The notes beneath the pieces were generated by a model, which worked only from the letters and a program-made list of their open reading frames with translations, made no database searches and was not told the DNA's origin. Positions 1 through 8,789 of a stretch of DNA of 29,591 nucleotides are shown piece by piece; positions within the stretch are counted from its first letter, which is position 1; each line of letters opens with the position of its first letter. Position numbers and translations under genes: made by a program. Source of the stretch: Bremia lactucae. Lineage: Eukaryota; Oomycota; Peronosporomycetes; Peronosporales; Peronosporaceae. The DNA lies in the NCBI RefSeq assembly GCF_004359215.1, contig NC_090615.1, positions 6,695,886 through 6,725,476 of the forward strand, read 5' to 3'.

Positions 1-529
1 TGCTATCGGAGCAAGTCACGCGAACTGCAGTTGAGTGCATTTAGTGACGCTGATTGGGGCAGTAATAAGGACAATCGACGCTCAACATCAGGTGTGATGG
101 TGATGGTCAACGGATCACCCGTAATTTTAAGTCAAGAATGCAAAACAGTGTACTGCTGAAGCCGAACATGTGGCTCTATTATTGTGCATACAAGAAGTAT
201 TGTGGACTAAATCGCTATTGCTGGAAATGAAGGTCAGGATTAATGGTCCAGTAATGGTGTACAAGGCAATTAAAGTGCGTTTGCTATCGCGAAAAACGAA
301 GGATATCAAAGTCGTGCGAAACACATTTATACGCTATCATTTTGTCCGTGATCAAGTCAAAAACAAGGTAATCCAGCTGGAGCATATTGAAACCATATAA
401 CAGCTTACTGATTTCCTGACCAAGACAATTTCGACAAAGAAGTTTAAATTTCTCGTAGCCAAGACCAATATTAGAAACTTCTCGTTGAGGAGGAGTGTTG
501 AAGGTGGAACATCAGGCGACGGCTCGTAG
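1..529 (+). pseudogene. Ty1/Copia polyprotein 3' end (RNase H and C-terminal tail), broken
   Basis: The reading frame from base 1 gives the Copia RNase H signature SAFSDADWGSNKDNRRSTSG, then reaches a TGA at 157-159. The next frame, from 152, continues with TAEAEHVALL, the usual 'STAEAEY' active-site block, so a one-base frameshift separates the two. That frame runs on through KDIKVVRNTFIRYHFVRDQV, is stopped by TAA at 398-400, then continues with LTDFLTKTISTKKF, the normal Copia C-terminus, to TAG at 527-529. Motif order and spacing match Copia RNase H and its tail (established knowledge). The 5' part lies outside the window. At least one frameshift and one internal stop make this a dead copy. 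Nothing suggests a host gene. Confidence 0.85.
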
Positions 530-796
530 TCGTGCTGATGTGGCGGTTACTGTCGTAAAATGACACAAGAAGAAGAGCAAGCGAAGCTGTTACATTTAAG
601 TACGTTACATGTATGAGGGTTTTCTAAGAACGAATTAACTTCCATTTCCCCTACACGAAGACATTCGTACGCAGTGTGTTGTCATACCCCAACATCAAGA
701 AGTTTCCCTACCGCGACTTGTCCGCAGGCTCCTTCAATGCAATGGTTGCGCTCAAGTGCCGAATGCAGTTGACAGTTGCTGAATTGTAAAGAATAG
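496..796 (+). repeat. Probable 3' LTR of the Copia element
   Basis: A purine tract (gaggagga, 487-494) is followed at 496 by tgttgaag. This is the usual polypurine tract/LTR junction just after the Copia RNase H tail, and the open frame overlaps the LTR by about 30 bases, as is common. The right edge is not certain: no clear terminal CA was found, and the next recognisable repeat starts at 797. No second copy lies in the window to fix the boundary. Confidence 0.45.
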
Positions 797-1248
797 TGTA
801 ACGGGGTGTATCGTTACATGAAATTAACACTTAAAGGTTGTTTATTACTATATTATCTTAAAGGTAGATAATATTTATAGGATATTATTTTATATAGTAA
901 TATTCAGAATTCTTATCCATAAATAGGTATAGGCCATTATATCTATTTATTCCGCAGACTAATCAGCTGTAGGAGTAATCAAAGAGAGTTACAAGATAAG
1001 ATAGATAAGAATTCAATTACATGTTTAGTATTAGATTATAATTAAGTTCGCATTTACAAAGATAGAACAAGAGACACTTAATTATATTAATACAGTTTTC
1101 ATTTTACCCTCCTTAAGTTACTTGTCTTAAAGAGAAGTCTTCCTCTGCACGTACAGTGTACGTCACCTAACGTAAGGCTTCACTCACAACTGAAGCAGTG
1201 TGAAGTGGACTTGTAATGAAACAGTTCAAGTCGTAGTGCCCCGTTCCA
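797..1248 (+). repeat. Solo LTR, Gypsy family 1
   Basis: It begins tgtaacggggtgtatcgtta and ends tgccccgttcca. It aligns end to end with the LTRs at 12633-13062 and 27662-28095, and with the truncated reverse copy at 20066-20275. The family has matched 10-bp termini (tgtaacgggg / ccccgttaca); the right end here carries one substitution. About 452 bp. No primer-binding site or gag follows, so it stands alone. The flanks (aatag on the left, tgtga on the right) do not form a target-site duplication, because another LTR abuts directly. Confidence 0.88.
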
Positions 1249-1638
1249 TGTGATGCACATGGGTGCATTCACATTAGGAATGATGACGCCCAGCGTCATC
1301 CGTTACGCGAGGTATATAGAAAGATGCGCTCGCAATACATATTAAGTGTTATCTATAGAGATGACATTTTAATGGATACAAATAAGTATTTATATTTAAT
1401 TCTATTAAATATAAATCAGTCTGAAAATACTTCCTACTTGGTAAGTGCGCACGAGGAGACGGATTACCGCTCCCGTGACGACACTTAACCAGGGTACTTA
1501 GTGTGTTGGGTGAGGTCGCTTGCGCGCCCACCACAACAACCTCACTGCACGCAAGAGAAGCAGGTTTAGCCGCTACCTCGCTGTGCTAGGGTGTGTGTCT
1601 AAGTAGAGCGTGGCCGCATTACGACGTGCCCGCCTACA
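1249..1638 (+). repeat. Solo LTR, Gypsy family 2
   Basis: It begins tgtgatgcacatgggtgcat and ends gcccgcctaca. The same sequence, somewhat diverged and about 100 bp shorter, is found on the minus strand at 8570-8278, where it is followed by a primer-binding site and gag; that fixes both ends here. Shared blocks include cattcacatta, gcgtcatcc, the segment around aagtgcgcacg and the stretch gtgttgggtga. About 390 bp. No internal element sequence follows, so it is a solo LTR directly downstream of the family-1 LTR. Confidence 0.8.
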
Positions 1639-1860
1639 GTTGCAGCCTTTCTCTGCTAGATTATTGCGAGCAATTTGCATTTTTACGTGGTAAAAAATGC
1701 AAACTGCTCTTAATAATCTAGCAGGGAAAACCTTGCATGGTAAAAAAATGCAACTATTCTTAGTCCATTGCAACTGTTTTCAGTCGATCGTACTGTTTAC
1801 TTACATGGTAAAAATACGCAATCAATCGTACTGTTTTCTCTGCTAGATTATAAAATAAAA
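1639..1860. repeat. Fold-back repeat with hairpin 1653-1724 and three diverged units
   Basis: Bases 1653-1686 and 1691-1724 are near-perfect inverted repeats (arms start ctgctagattatt and end aataatctagcag), giving a stem of about 34 bp with few mismatches. The hairpin is followed by related units that restart with catggtaaaaa-type sequence at about 1686, 1736 and 1804. The motif atcgtactgttt occurs at about 1787 and 1825, and ctgctagattat recurs near 1841. This resembles a fold-back or miniature element next to the solo LTR. No terminal duplication or coding capacity was found. Confidence 0.55.
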
Positions 1861-2549
1861 CACAACAATACGTTTAAGCATAGAGTGTAAAGATGAATCT
1901 TCAACTTTTCGTCAAAGCCCGAAGTAATTGTTAACTGTTCAATTTCTGTTGAAGGACTAATGTCATAGCTTTTACCTTAATAACCCGCGCTTTCGGCACG
2001 TCAATCGGCCTGTTTTTGCGATAGAGTAACGTGCCAGCAAGTATGTTTAAAACAAAATTATAACCCCGCAAATGTCGTAACTTGTTTTCAGAAGCTAATT
2101 AGTGCGAGCACACTTGAAATGAAGAAAGCACAGATAGAAATGCAAGTTCTTATCGAATGCAAAAATTCTAGGTAGTAAATTGTATCGATCGTCAATTTTA
2201 GCCGTGTGGAAGGCTTAGCATCTTGAGCTTAGCGACGGCATGCTTTTTATGTACAAAAGTACGGCAAAGCAGCGTAGCGTATAGACCCTTCGTTAATATG
2301 GTATTTTTCAATTTAGCAAAGCATTTGCTTGAGTTCAGCTGCCAATTTCTTGGACCATCGACGCCGATTTTGCTGTCGAGGATCAACGAATGCGTCTGAT
2401 CGTCGGTCGGTTTAAAGTTAGTGACTAATCTTTCGTCTTACGATGTGCTGGGTATCGGCACCATCCGCAGCGTTGATAAAACTTGTCAAAACTTACCCAC
2501 TCCTAAATAAAAGACTCACAGACCAAGTCTTTCAACTCGGACGCACAAC
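1861..2549. other. Intergenic, upstream of the first lactonase-like gene
   Basis: AT-rich single-copy-looking sequence without a credible gene. Short open frames here are in both orientations and resemble nothing I know. The last 200 bases presumably carry the promoter of the gene starting at 2550. I cannot point to a convincing oomycete initiator (TCATTYY-like) or TATA box. An in-frame stop at 2508-2510 bounds the gene on its 5' side. Confidence 0.5.
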
Positions 2550-3668
2550 ATGCGTCTTTCGATTGCCTTCCTTTGCCTCGCTCTTGACGTGTCAGCTGCT
2601 CAGACGCAACCAATTGTATTTGCTGCCACATGGACTAAAAAGACGACGAGCGGAATCGCTACATTCAAGCTCAATCTGGTGGACGGAACTTTGACGCCTT
2701 ACGGGGTCACGCCTCATACCATTGAGGAAGACGAACTTAACCCGACGTTCATTCAAGGAACCAATAAACCGAATAGTGTCATCTATGCACTTAATCGTGG
2801 ATCGTCCGCTGGCTTCGTGACAGCGATGACGTTGCAACCTGATGGCAAGCTGAAGGTTTTAAATCAGCAAGAAATGAGGGGCAAAGCCCCTGTCCACGTC
2901 GCAATTAGTGAAAAAGAGGACTTCATTTCAGTCTCTAATTACGCTGGGTGTCTCTCCTTGTTTCCACTTAATGCCGACGGCTCGATTGAAAAAGAGACCT
3001 TTTACCAAAATTTCACTACCGGAAGCAACGTCATCGCGAAAGATCAAGCCACCAGCCACATTCATAGCTCCTTGTGGCTACCAAAATCGAACAATCTCGT
3101 GGCAGCCGATCTTGGTAACGATGAGCTCCTTCAGTTCGAGCTCGATGCTCCGGAACAAACGCTGAATAGCCTCAGGACGGTCAAACGGCGACCTGGATCG
3201 GGACCCCGCCACATGGTCCTTGGAACCACGGGTGACTACCTGTACGTCAACGATGAGCTCTCGAACACTGTCGGAGTGTACAAGGTCGACAAAAAAACAA
3301 ACTTGTTATCGCAAAAGGTGCTTCAGGTTATCACGACGCTGCCCGCTGGATTCACTAACACCAGCACTTCTGCCGACATTGGCCTCTCAAGTAACGGGAA
3401 GTTTTTGTTCGTGTCTAATCGGGGACACGATTCGGTTGCTTCGTACGCGATTCTACCTGACGGCACGCTAAAGTGTCTGCACTTTGAGAGCTCACGCGGA
3501 ATCTTGCCACGGGGACTTGTGGTCTATCAAGACTGGTTGATTGTGGCCAACCAAGCATCGGACAATATGTTTGTGTTCAAAATAAATGCTGAAACGGGAG
3601 CCTTGACGTACACTGGCAACTCGTACAAAATCGATGGAGTCGTCGACCTTTACGTTGGCGAATACTAA
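2550..3668 (+). CDS. Secreted lactonase-like seven-bladed beta-propeller protein (PF10282 type)
   Basis: 372 residues, uninterrupted, no intron needed. The ATG at 2550 is the first in frame after a stop at 2508. The N-terminus MRLSIAFLCLALDVSA is a short signal peptide, likely cut near residue 17, so the mature protein starts near AQTQPIVFAATW. The rest shows the blade-by-blade pattern of the lactonase/6-phosphogluconolactonase/muconate-cyclase superfamily: VHVAIS at 115-120, VSNYAG at 128-133, SHIHSSLW at 169-176, GSGPRHM at 216-222, SNGKFLFVSNRGHDS at 281-295, and IVANQASDNMFVF at 331-343. The GPRH and NRGHD motifs are the most conserved in the family. N154-F-T and N270-T-S are possible glycosylation sites. 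Length fits the family plus a signal. Homologues are often called 3-carboxymuconate cyclase or 6-phosphogluconolactonase, but substrate cannot be read from sequence and secretion argues against a pentose-phosphate role. It lies tail to tail with its paralogue at 4299-5474. Confidence 0.93.
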   Translation: MRLSIAFLCLALDVSAAQTQPIVFAATWTKKTTSGIATFKLNLVDGTLTPYGVTPHTIEEDELNPTFIQGTNKPNSVIYALNRGSSAGFVTAMTLQPDGKLKVLNQQEMRGKAPVHVAISEKEDFISVSNYAGCLSLFPLNADGSIEKETFYQNFTTGSNVIAKDQATSHIHSSLWLPKSNNLVAADLGNDELLQFELDAPEQTLNSLRTVKRRPGSGPRHMVLGTTGDYLYVNDELSNTVGVYKVDKKTNLLSQKVLQVITTLPAGFTNTSTSADIGLSSNGKFLFVSNRGHDSVASYAILPDGTLKCLHFESSRGILPRGLVVYQDWLIVANQASDNMFVFKINAETGALTYTGNSYKIDGVVDLYVGEY

Positions 3669-4298
3669 GACATCGAGTTTCAAATTTAACAGCAAGACAT
3701 GTGCTTTTGTCATGTTGAAGTGTTTCTTTTGTTTGATATTCACGTTTTTTGCGCACTCTTGTGAGAAAGAAATGCCTACCTTTTCCAACTCAAACATTTG
3801 TTGGCAATGCATAAGCGTTTTATTTTTCCTTGAAAAACCATCTCGACAAAATTTTAATGCACTTATTTTAGAAGCGGCATATTAATTCTTACAACTTTAC
3901 AGAATGTGACAACATGGGTCTTCTTTATTTGAAAGTGTATTTAGCTCAAAAACGTATGCTCTCTGCCGAGTCTGACAATTTTTAGAGCTCACGGCAGGAG
4001 CGTATTCGGAGCCTGCAACGAAATAGTAAAGCAAACGCAGCGTGTTGGTAAGCATATAGTATCGACTTTAAATCCGTTAGGGATGTTCGTGTGAATTGTG
4101 GCAAACCCTACAACTTTTTAGGCTCAATAGAAGCCTTTCCAAGAGCGGCATCAAAATACTACAGGTTTGGACTTACAGTCGTCCATGCTACTGAACAGTT
4201 TTTTTTATGAAATAACGCCCTGAGTAGATAATAGCTGCGTTTGCGTTCGCTTTATATCGAAGAACAATTAAAGGGTTTGTGTAATTGTCGCACGGTTT
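3669..4298. terminator. Convergent 3' intergenic region between the two lactonase-like genes
   Basis: 630 bases separate the stop codons of the two convergent genes, so this stretch must hold both 3' untranslated regions and polyadenylation sites. It is AT-rich. I see no strong polyadenylation signal that I would commit to, and no gene or known repeat. Confidence 0.4.
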
Positions 4299-5474
4299 CT
4301 AGAACTCAGCGACGTGCAAACACACCGCCGTATTAATCTTGTACGACTTGCCTGTGCACTGAAGCAAACCTGTGGTACTGTCAACCTTGAATACGTACAT
4401 GTCATCCGAATTTTGGTTCGTGACAATGAGCCAATCGCCGTAGATCGTGAACCCACGCGGGCCTTTGCCACGAGAGCTTTCGAAACCCACTAACGTTAAC
4501 GTGCCATCGTTCTCGTTAACCTTAAAGATCGCAATCGAGTCCTGACCACGGTTCGACGAGTAAATAAACTTGCCATTCTTGGAAAGGACGATTTCGGCAC
4601 TGGTGCTGGGGGCCTTGAAGTCCGCTGGCAGCGTCGTGATCGTTTGGATTGACGGGCTTTTTAGTAGCTTTGACGCCTTGTCGACGGATAAAACATCGAT
4701 TGTGTTTGCCACTTCATTCACAACGTACGCGACTTTTCCATTTGGGTTTACCACCATGTGACGAGGTCCAGATCCCGCGGCAACTTTAACGGGTTTCAAG
4801 GGCTTTAAATCCTGGTTTTCCACGTCAAAGTTATACTGTAATAACTCATCCGTGCCGAGATTTGCCACCACGACGTGATTCGAGTTGACAAGCCACGTGG
4901 CGCTGTGAATAATACTCTTAATTTCATCGCTTTGTTTAAAAGCTTGGTGAAAATTGGCGTCTCCAAGTGATCCGTCGTGTTTTAATGGGAACATGGTGAG
5001 ACTGCCCCCGTAACAGGAAACGATGATGTGGTCTTGCTTCGGGCTTAGAGAAATGTGCGTGGGTGATCCACCGAGCGTTTCGAGCGTATTTAATAGCTTG
5101 AGTGTGCCGTCGTGCTGCAACGTCAGAGCCGACACGTATCCGGTTTGGGTTCCTGGGAGCTTGGCGGAGTTTTCATTAACGGCGTTGATGGCGTAGATGA
5201 CACGCTGACCAGTGCTGAAGACCTTGGTTGTGCTCAAAACGAAAATGGGATTAATACCAACAGGCGTGACTGCCCACGGCGTGAGAGACCCCGTGGTCGT
5301 ATCGAATTGATACGTATAGATGCCTTTGCCCGTGCCATTGATCCAGCCTTCGTCACGAGTGTAGGTGGCGGCAAACAAAATCGGCTTGAGGGGGTTTTCC
5401 TGATAGGGCGAGCCAGCTGATACGGTCGCTACTGTGGCCATAAAGGCAAGTGAGAGACTGAAAAGGTGCATCAT
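4299..5474 (-). CDS. Secreted lactonase-like seven-bladed beta-propeller protein, paralogue of 2550-3668
   Basis: 391 residues from the ATG at 5474-5472, stop TAG at 4301-4299. The frame is open back to an ATG at 5546, but the 24 extra residues would bury the clear signal peptide MMHLFSLSLAFMATVATVSA, so the inner start is preferred (a second ATG follows directly). Family motifs in order: PILFAATYTRDEG at 31-43, SPTHISLSPKQ at 137-147, SIIHSATWL at 187-195, GSGPRHM at 234-240, SKNGKFIYSSNRGQDS at 298-313, and IVTNQNSDDMYVF at 350-362. Blade pattern and length match PF10282. The NRGHDS motif of the neighbour reads NRGQDS here, a His-to-Gln change in a usually conserved loop. Roughly half the residues of the C-terminal half are identical to the neighbour, so the pair looks like an inverted duplication that has since diverged. 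Predicted extracellular; exact substrate unknown. Confidence 0.93.
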   Translation of the reverse strand: MMHLFSLSLAFMATVATVSAGSPYQENPLKPILFAATYTRDEGWINGTGKGIYTYQFDTTTGSLTPWAVTPVGINPIFVLSTTKVFSTGQRVIYAINAVNENSAKLPGTQTGYVSALTLQHDGTLKLLNTLETLGGSPTHISLSPKQDHIIVSCYGGSLTMFPLKHDGSLGDANFHQAFKQSDEIKSIIHSATWLVNSNHVVVANLGTDELLQYNFDVENQDLKPLKPVKVAAGSGPRHMVVNPNGKVAYVVNEVANTIDVLSVDKASKLLKSPSIQTITTLPADFKAPSTSAEIVLSKNGKFIYSSNRGQDSIAIFKVNENDGTLTLVGFESSRGKGPRGFTIYGDWLIVTNQNSDDMYVFKVDSTTGLLQCTGKSYKINTAVCLHVAEF

Positions 5475-7000
5475 GCACGTGGATAGATGACTTAAGCTTG
5501 CAAGGGCAAGTTCAGTTATGAAACAAGCAACGACGTGATCTGTCATGACGTCTGACGATATGACATTAACAGTGGCTTGAACTTGGTAAACTTAGTTCAT
5601 GGAATGGAGCACTGAGTAGGTTATAGAGCTCTTTTAATGTTTTTACGGTAGTCTAGGATTACGAACTCGGCATTTATGTCTACTCGCTTCGTACATTTAT
5701 GTGCTACATCCAATCTTACGAGGATGCCAGCAGTTCTGTAGAAACTTGCTCGGAGCTCATTTGGGCTGGGCAAAAGGTATAAGAGCACGAGCATTTCGAC
5801 AACAATACAACATTAGAAAGTTGTCGATTTGGTAGAATTACAAAATTCTAATTTATTGGAGCTTTTAGAAGTGTGCGTAAAGATAATAAACATTTACAGC
5901 AAGTACATCTGCCTACCAACAATTCGACACAAGTGGACAAAAAAATGTTTTGCCATTTTTCGCAAGTATTGAGTGAAAGAGAAAGAGGTCTCAAACTTGC
6001 CGTAGAGGGCAGGTCAAAATACTTTACATACCTGTGGCACTTGTATCGACAAAAAGATTATAACCTGATAGAAAACGGTAGGAGTGTTATCCGAATCGAA
6101 TGGTATGCAAATGAGAAAAGTCGCATGCCATTGGCGGCGGTCATAGTTATATTTAGGGCCAATTAAGGATTCTCTAGGATCATGAAGGCGATGGGCAATA
6201 TAAACGTACTGAATATGCTCTGCGATAACTTGCTTTTTTAGTATCACACGAAGCAGTATTCATATCATGACTAAAAAGCATTACGTTCGGTCATCATCTT
6301 TTATTCGATCGTGACTCTTGCATGGCTTCGATGTAAAGAATTAGACAACTCAATCAGTTTCGCGAAATATCACACTATATCTAAATCATGTTTTATACTA
6401 TCTAACCGCACTGCGCACCAAAAAAATTAAAAGTAGAGATGTGCTCGTCTAAAATGTGGACATCATTAACCGTCGACAAGTCTTTCGCGCGCAAGCATGA
6501 TATCATTATTGTAAGCTTAGCTGTCATAACATTGTATTAATAGACTCCTTGTGAAGTAGTCCAACCGCTTGGTATGCTTCTAGCATCTAGCAAAATTTGC
6601 GCTGGCATTAAATAAAGGGTACCGTCACCTTTGTTTCATCAGCCCACCCATCATGTTAATCAAAAGTCGTGGCTTCTGATTCGTCAGAAAACATGCGATT
6701 GCGCACCAAATATAGTTTTATTAAGAAGCATTTTGACTCGCAAAATTTTAGAGATCATGTAAAACACCAAGATTCCAAAAATTATTTAGCATGCTTTCTA
6801 AAATTGTGAACCATTTGGTCTACTTGACAAAGCGGAGCGACAGCAGTGCAAGAACATGAATACAAACGATGAAGAAACATATAGTGCATAACATTTGTAA
6901 ATCTCGCGGTGATTAATCCAGAAGTTGTCGGATGTGTAGTCTTCCACCTTCAAATTAGCAGTAAATTGAGATGAAGCTCCACTCACAATTTGACATTCAT
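5475..7000. other. AT-rich intergenic region; promoter of the 4299-5474 gene at its left end
   Basis: No gene that I can support. On the minus strand, gctccattccatgaact (5610-5594) resembles the oomycete initiator consensus and lies about 120-135 bases upstream of the ATG at 5474; this is a weak match. On the plus strand, gctcatttgggctg (about 5756) followed by ggtataagagc (about 5776) looks like a promoter but leads only to a 97-codon open frame (5873-6166) that starts with GTG. The remainder shows no repeat shared with the rest of the window. Confidence 0.35.
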
Positions 7001-7012
7001 TGAGCGTGTAGC

Positions 7013-7257
7013 GGAGCTACCTCGCTCCTAAAGTCATAGGAAAACTTTTAGACTCAGAGAGTCTCTTAGTTCTATAGAACTAAGGGGTTTAACAACTCAG
7101 GGAGTCGTACAAGCTATTATAGCTTAAGGAATCCTAGTTCAAGGGATTCAGGGGTTTGTAAAACCAAGTGGCAAATAATATCCAATCGTATATACCTTAG
7201 AAAGGGTTCTATCTCTTATAGATCAATGCGCAAGCCTTAGGAAGGCACTCAACGCAT
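7013..7257. repeat. Dense run of short hairpins, function unknown
   Basis: Perfect stems follow one another almost without gaps: 7013-7017/7024-7028, 7051-7055/7059-7063, the 20-bp palindrome cttagttctatagaactaag at 7065-7084, 7095-7098/7102-7105, aagctattatagctt at 7111-7125, 7129-7134/7144-7149, 7153-7157/7161-7165, 7195-7198/7202-7205, and a nested pair atgcg/cgcat (7226-7230/7253-7257) around gcctt/aaggc (7235-7247). The last motif, gtgccttcctaaggcttgcg on the minus strand, recurs at 18185-18204 on the plus strand. It may be part of an LTR or a structured non-coding element. There is no coding potential. Confidence 0.45.
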
Positions 7258-7319
7258 TAGGATCATAAGGGGAACTGCACTTTATTTAGTTATTTAAATC
7301 TAAAAACTTACCCTAGCTG

Positions 7320-8203
7320 ATTTAGAATAGATTTCGGCCGCCTTCCTTTAATTCGGCAAGGAACAGATCCCACAACATCGCCGGGAGATTAACCATCTCC
7401 TCGGCAGGTTTAAAGACTTGTCGGAGCACCTCAACTGAGGATGCCTCTGCAATTTCGTCTTTGACGGCCACGAACACCTCGCTCGAAGGCCTGTCCTCTT
7501 TATTAGGAACTGATCCAAAACTCACTCGTTTAGACGTTTCAATACCCCAGTCTTCACGAGCTGTGTAGGACTTGGTGACGTTTGACATCCCGTCAACGCA
7601 CCCTCAACTGTGTTCGACACGACATCAGTTGCATACGCCTCTCGCAGAAGAACATCCTTTCCGATGTCCTGCGTAGAGTTCCTAACAGTGTGTGTACGCC
7701 ATTTATCATGGTTGGTGTTTTGCCAACCATGGAATGCCTATGATGAGGGTCATACGGACTCTCCATACTCAGCACTGCAAATTTTTCTCTGCAGGAGAAT
7801 CGCGCCTGAAAACAACACTTTGTTGTTCGACGACTGGTAAATGGCGCGAATCTTTGTCTTAAAGATAGCCCATGACGGAAACGCCTAATTGTCCACCATA
7901 AGCACCGAGTAAGCTCACTCTGAGGCCTTACCGCGCAAATATGACATGGCGTACGACACCATCCGGGCGTCGTCGGAACGACGCCCGGATGAACTGCGCC
8001 ACACCGTATTGCTCCACACCTAACAGCCAGATGACAATCGTGTGCGCTGTAGTTCCATCGAACTTGGGCGGGTCCATCCGGATGGGCCCCGGCTGATGCA
8101 GCCTGGCTGAGAGCATCACAACAGTCCTGTTGAGAGCCTCACTCCAAGCCTGCTCTCGCCTAAGCTCATCCTGAGTCTGAATGACAGGGGGGACATGAGC
8201 TCA
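7320..8203 (-). pseudogene. Gypsy gag, protease end and protease-RT spacer remnant
   Basis: Read on the minus strand. Gag runs from about 8203, with QDELRREQAWSEALNRTVV, then MDPPKFDGTTAHTIVIWLLG, a Retrotrans_gag start. The motif SYLRGKASE, a stop, AYSVLMVDN and FPSWAIFKTKIRAIYQ follow in another frame down to about 7790. The sequence then jumps to MTLIIGIPWLAKHQP (about 7770-7725), the C-terminal end of the aspartic protease, so the zinc knuckle and protease active site are deleted. The spacer to the RT follows, with TQDIGKDVLLREA and, at 7588-7322, an open frame ending FLAELKEGGRNLF. There are several stops and frameshifts. Only the family assignment is certain. Confidence 0.75.
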
Positions 8204-8266
8204 ATCGATATTGAGGTTCATTTTCACCGACACGCTCTGAGAGACGGGTCGTGGTAACGACTACTT

Positions 8267-8275
8267 GTGCTACCA
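8267..8275 (-). other. Primer-binding site of the family-2 element
   Basis: On the minus strand the LTR end cctaca is followed by two bases and then tggtagcac. The same nine bases follow the family-1 LTRs. Its start, TGGTAGC, is what a primer with a 3' end GCTACCA would pair with. Initiator methionine tRNA is the usual primer of that type (for example Ty1), but the oomycete tRNA was not available for comparison. Confidence 0.6.
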
Positions 8276-8277
8276 AG

Positions 8278-8570
8278 TGTAGGCGGGCGCTGCTTGCTGC
8301 CGCTACTAACACACGCCTTCTGAGCACACTGAGGAAGTGTTGACCGTCTTCTCTCACGTACAGTAAGGTAGTTGGTGGGCGCCTATGCAACTTCACCCAA
8401 CGAACTAGAAGCCTTAGTTTAAGTGATGTCACGAGAGCGGAAATATGACTCCACGTGCGCACTTGTGAACTAGGAAGTAGTTTCAGACAGCGTATTGTTC
8501 AAATAAACTCGTATCTTGGATGACGCTAGCCGTCATCTCCGTTAATGTGAATGCCCTGAGGTGCATCACA
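8278..8570 (-). repeat. 5' LTR of the family-2 Gypsy element
   Basis: Its minus-strand sequence begins tgtgatgcacctcagggcat and ends gcccgcctaca, matching the solo LTR at 1249-1638 with an internal deletion of about 100 bases. The primer-binding site and gag follow in the right order, which marks it as a 5' LTR. Confidence 0.78.
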
Positions 8571-8789
8571 TACGCAAGGGTGCGAACCACACCCAAGTGG
8601 TGGGTATAATTTCTTCACTTAAGCAATTGACCATCCGCTTAAGTTCATAAAGTGCAGTTAACGGTATTGTGTGACATACGGCAACTTTAGCCCGTTACAT
8701 CATTTTGCCACGATCTTCTGTGTGCTACTGCGAATGATAGGTTTCCTTTTCACCGGATTTAACCTCCCTGGTTGCTCAATCTCCTTACC
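8571..8789. other. Junction between the two element halves
   Basis: 220 bases without a recognisable domain. It contains accacacccaagtggt (a 5-bp stem) and two cttaag sites. The 13-mer ataaagtgcagtt also occurs on the minus strand near 7275, just beyond the other end of the inverted half. That could be a trace of the rearrangement or of element ends. Confidence 0.3.

Noticed and set aside
4268..4471. 67-codon minus-strand frame overlapping the end of the second lactonase-like gene
   Set aside because: Out-of-frame shadow of the real gene.
5873..6166. 97-codon plus-strand open frame behind a promoter-like sequence
   Set aside because: Starts with GTG; the first ATG (5945) leaves about 73 codons. 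No motif, no signal peptide, and composition like the surrounding AT-rich DNA.
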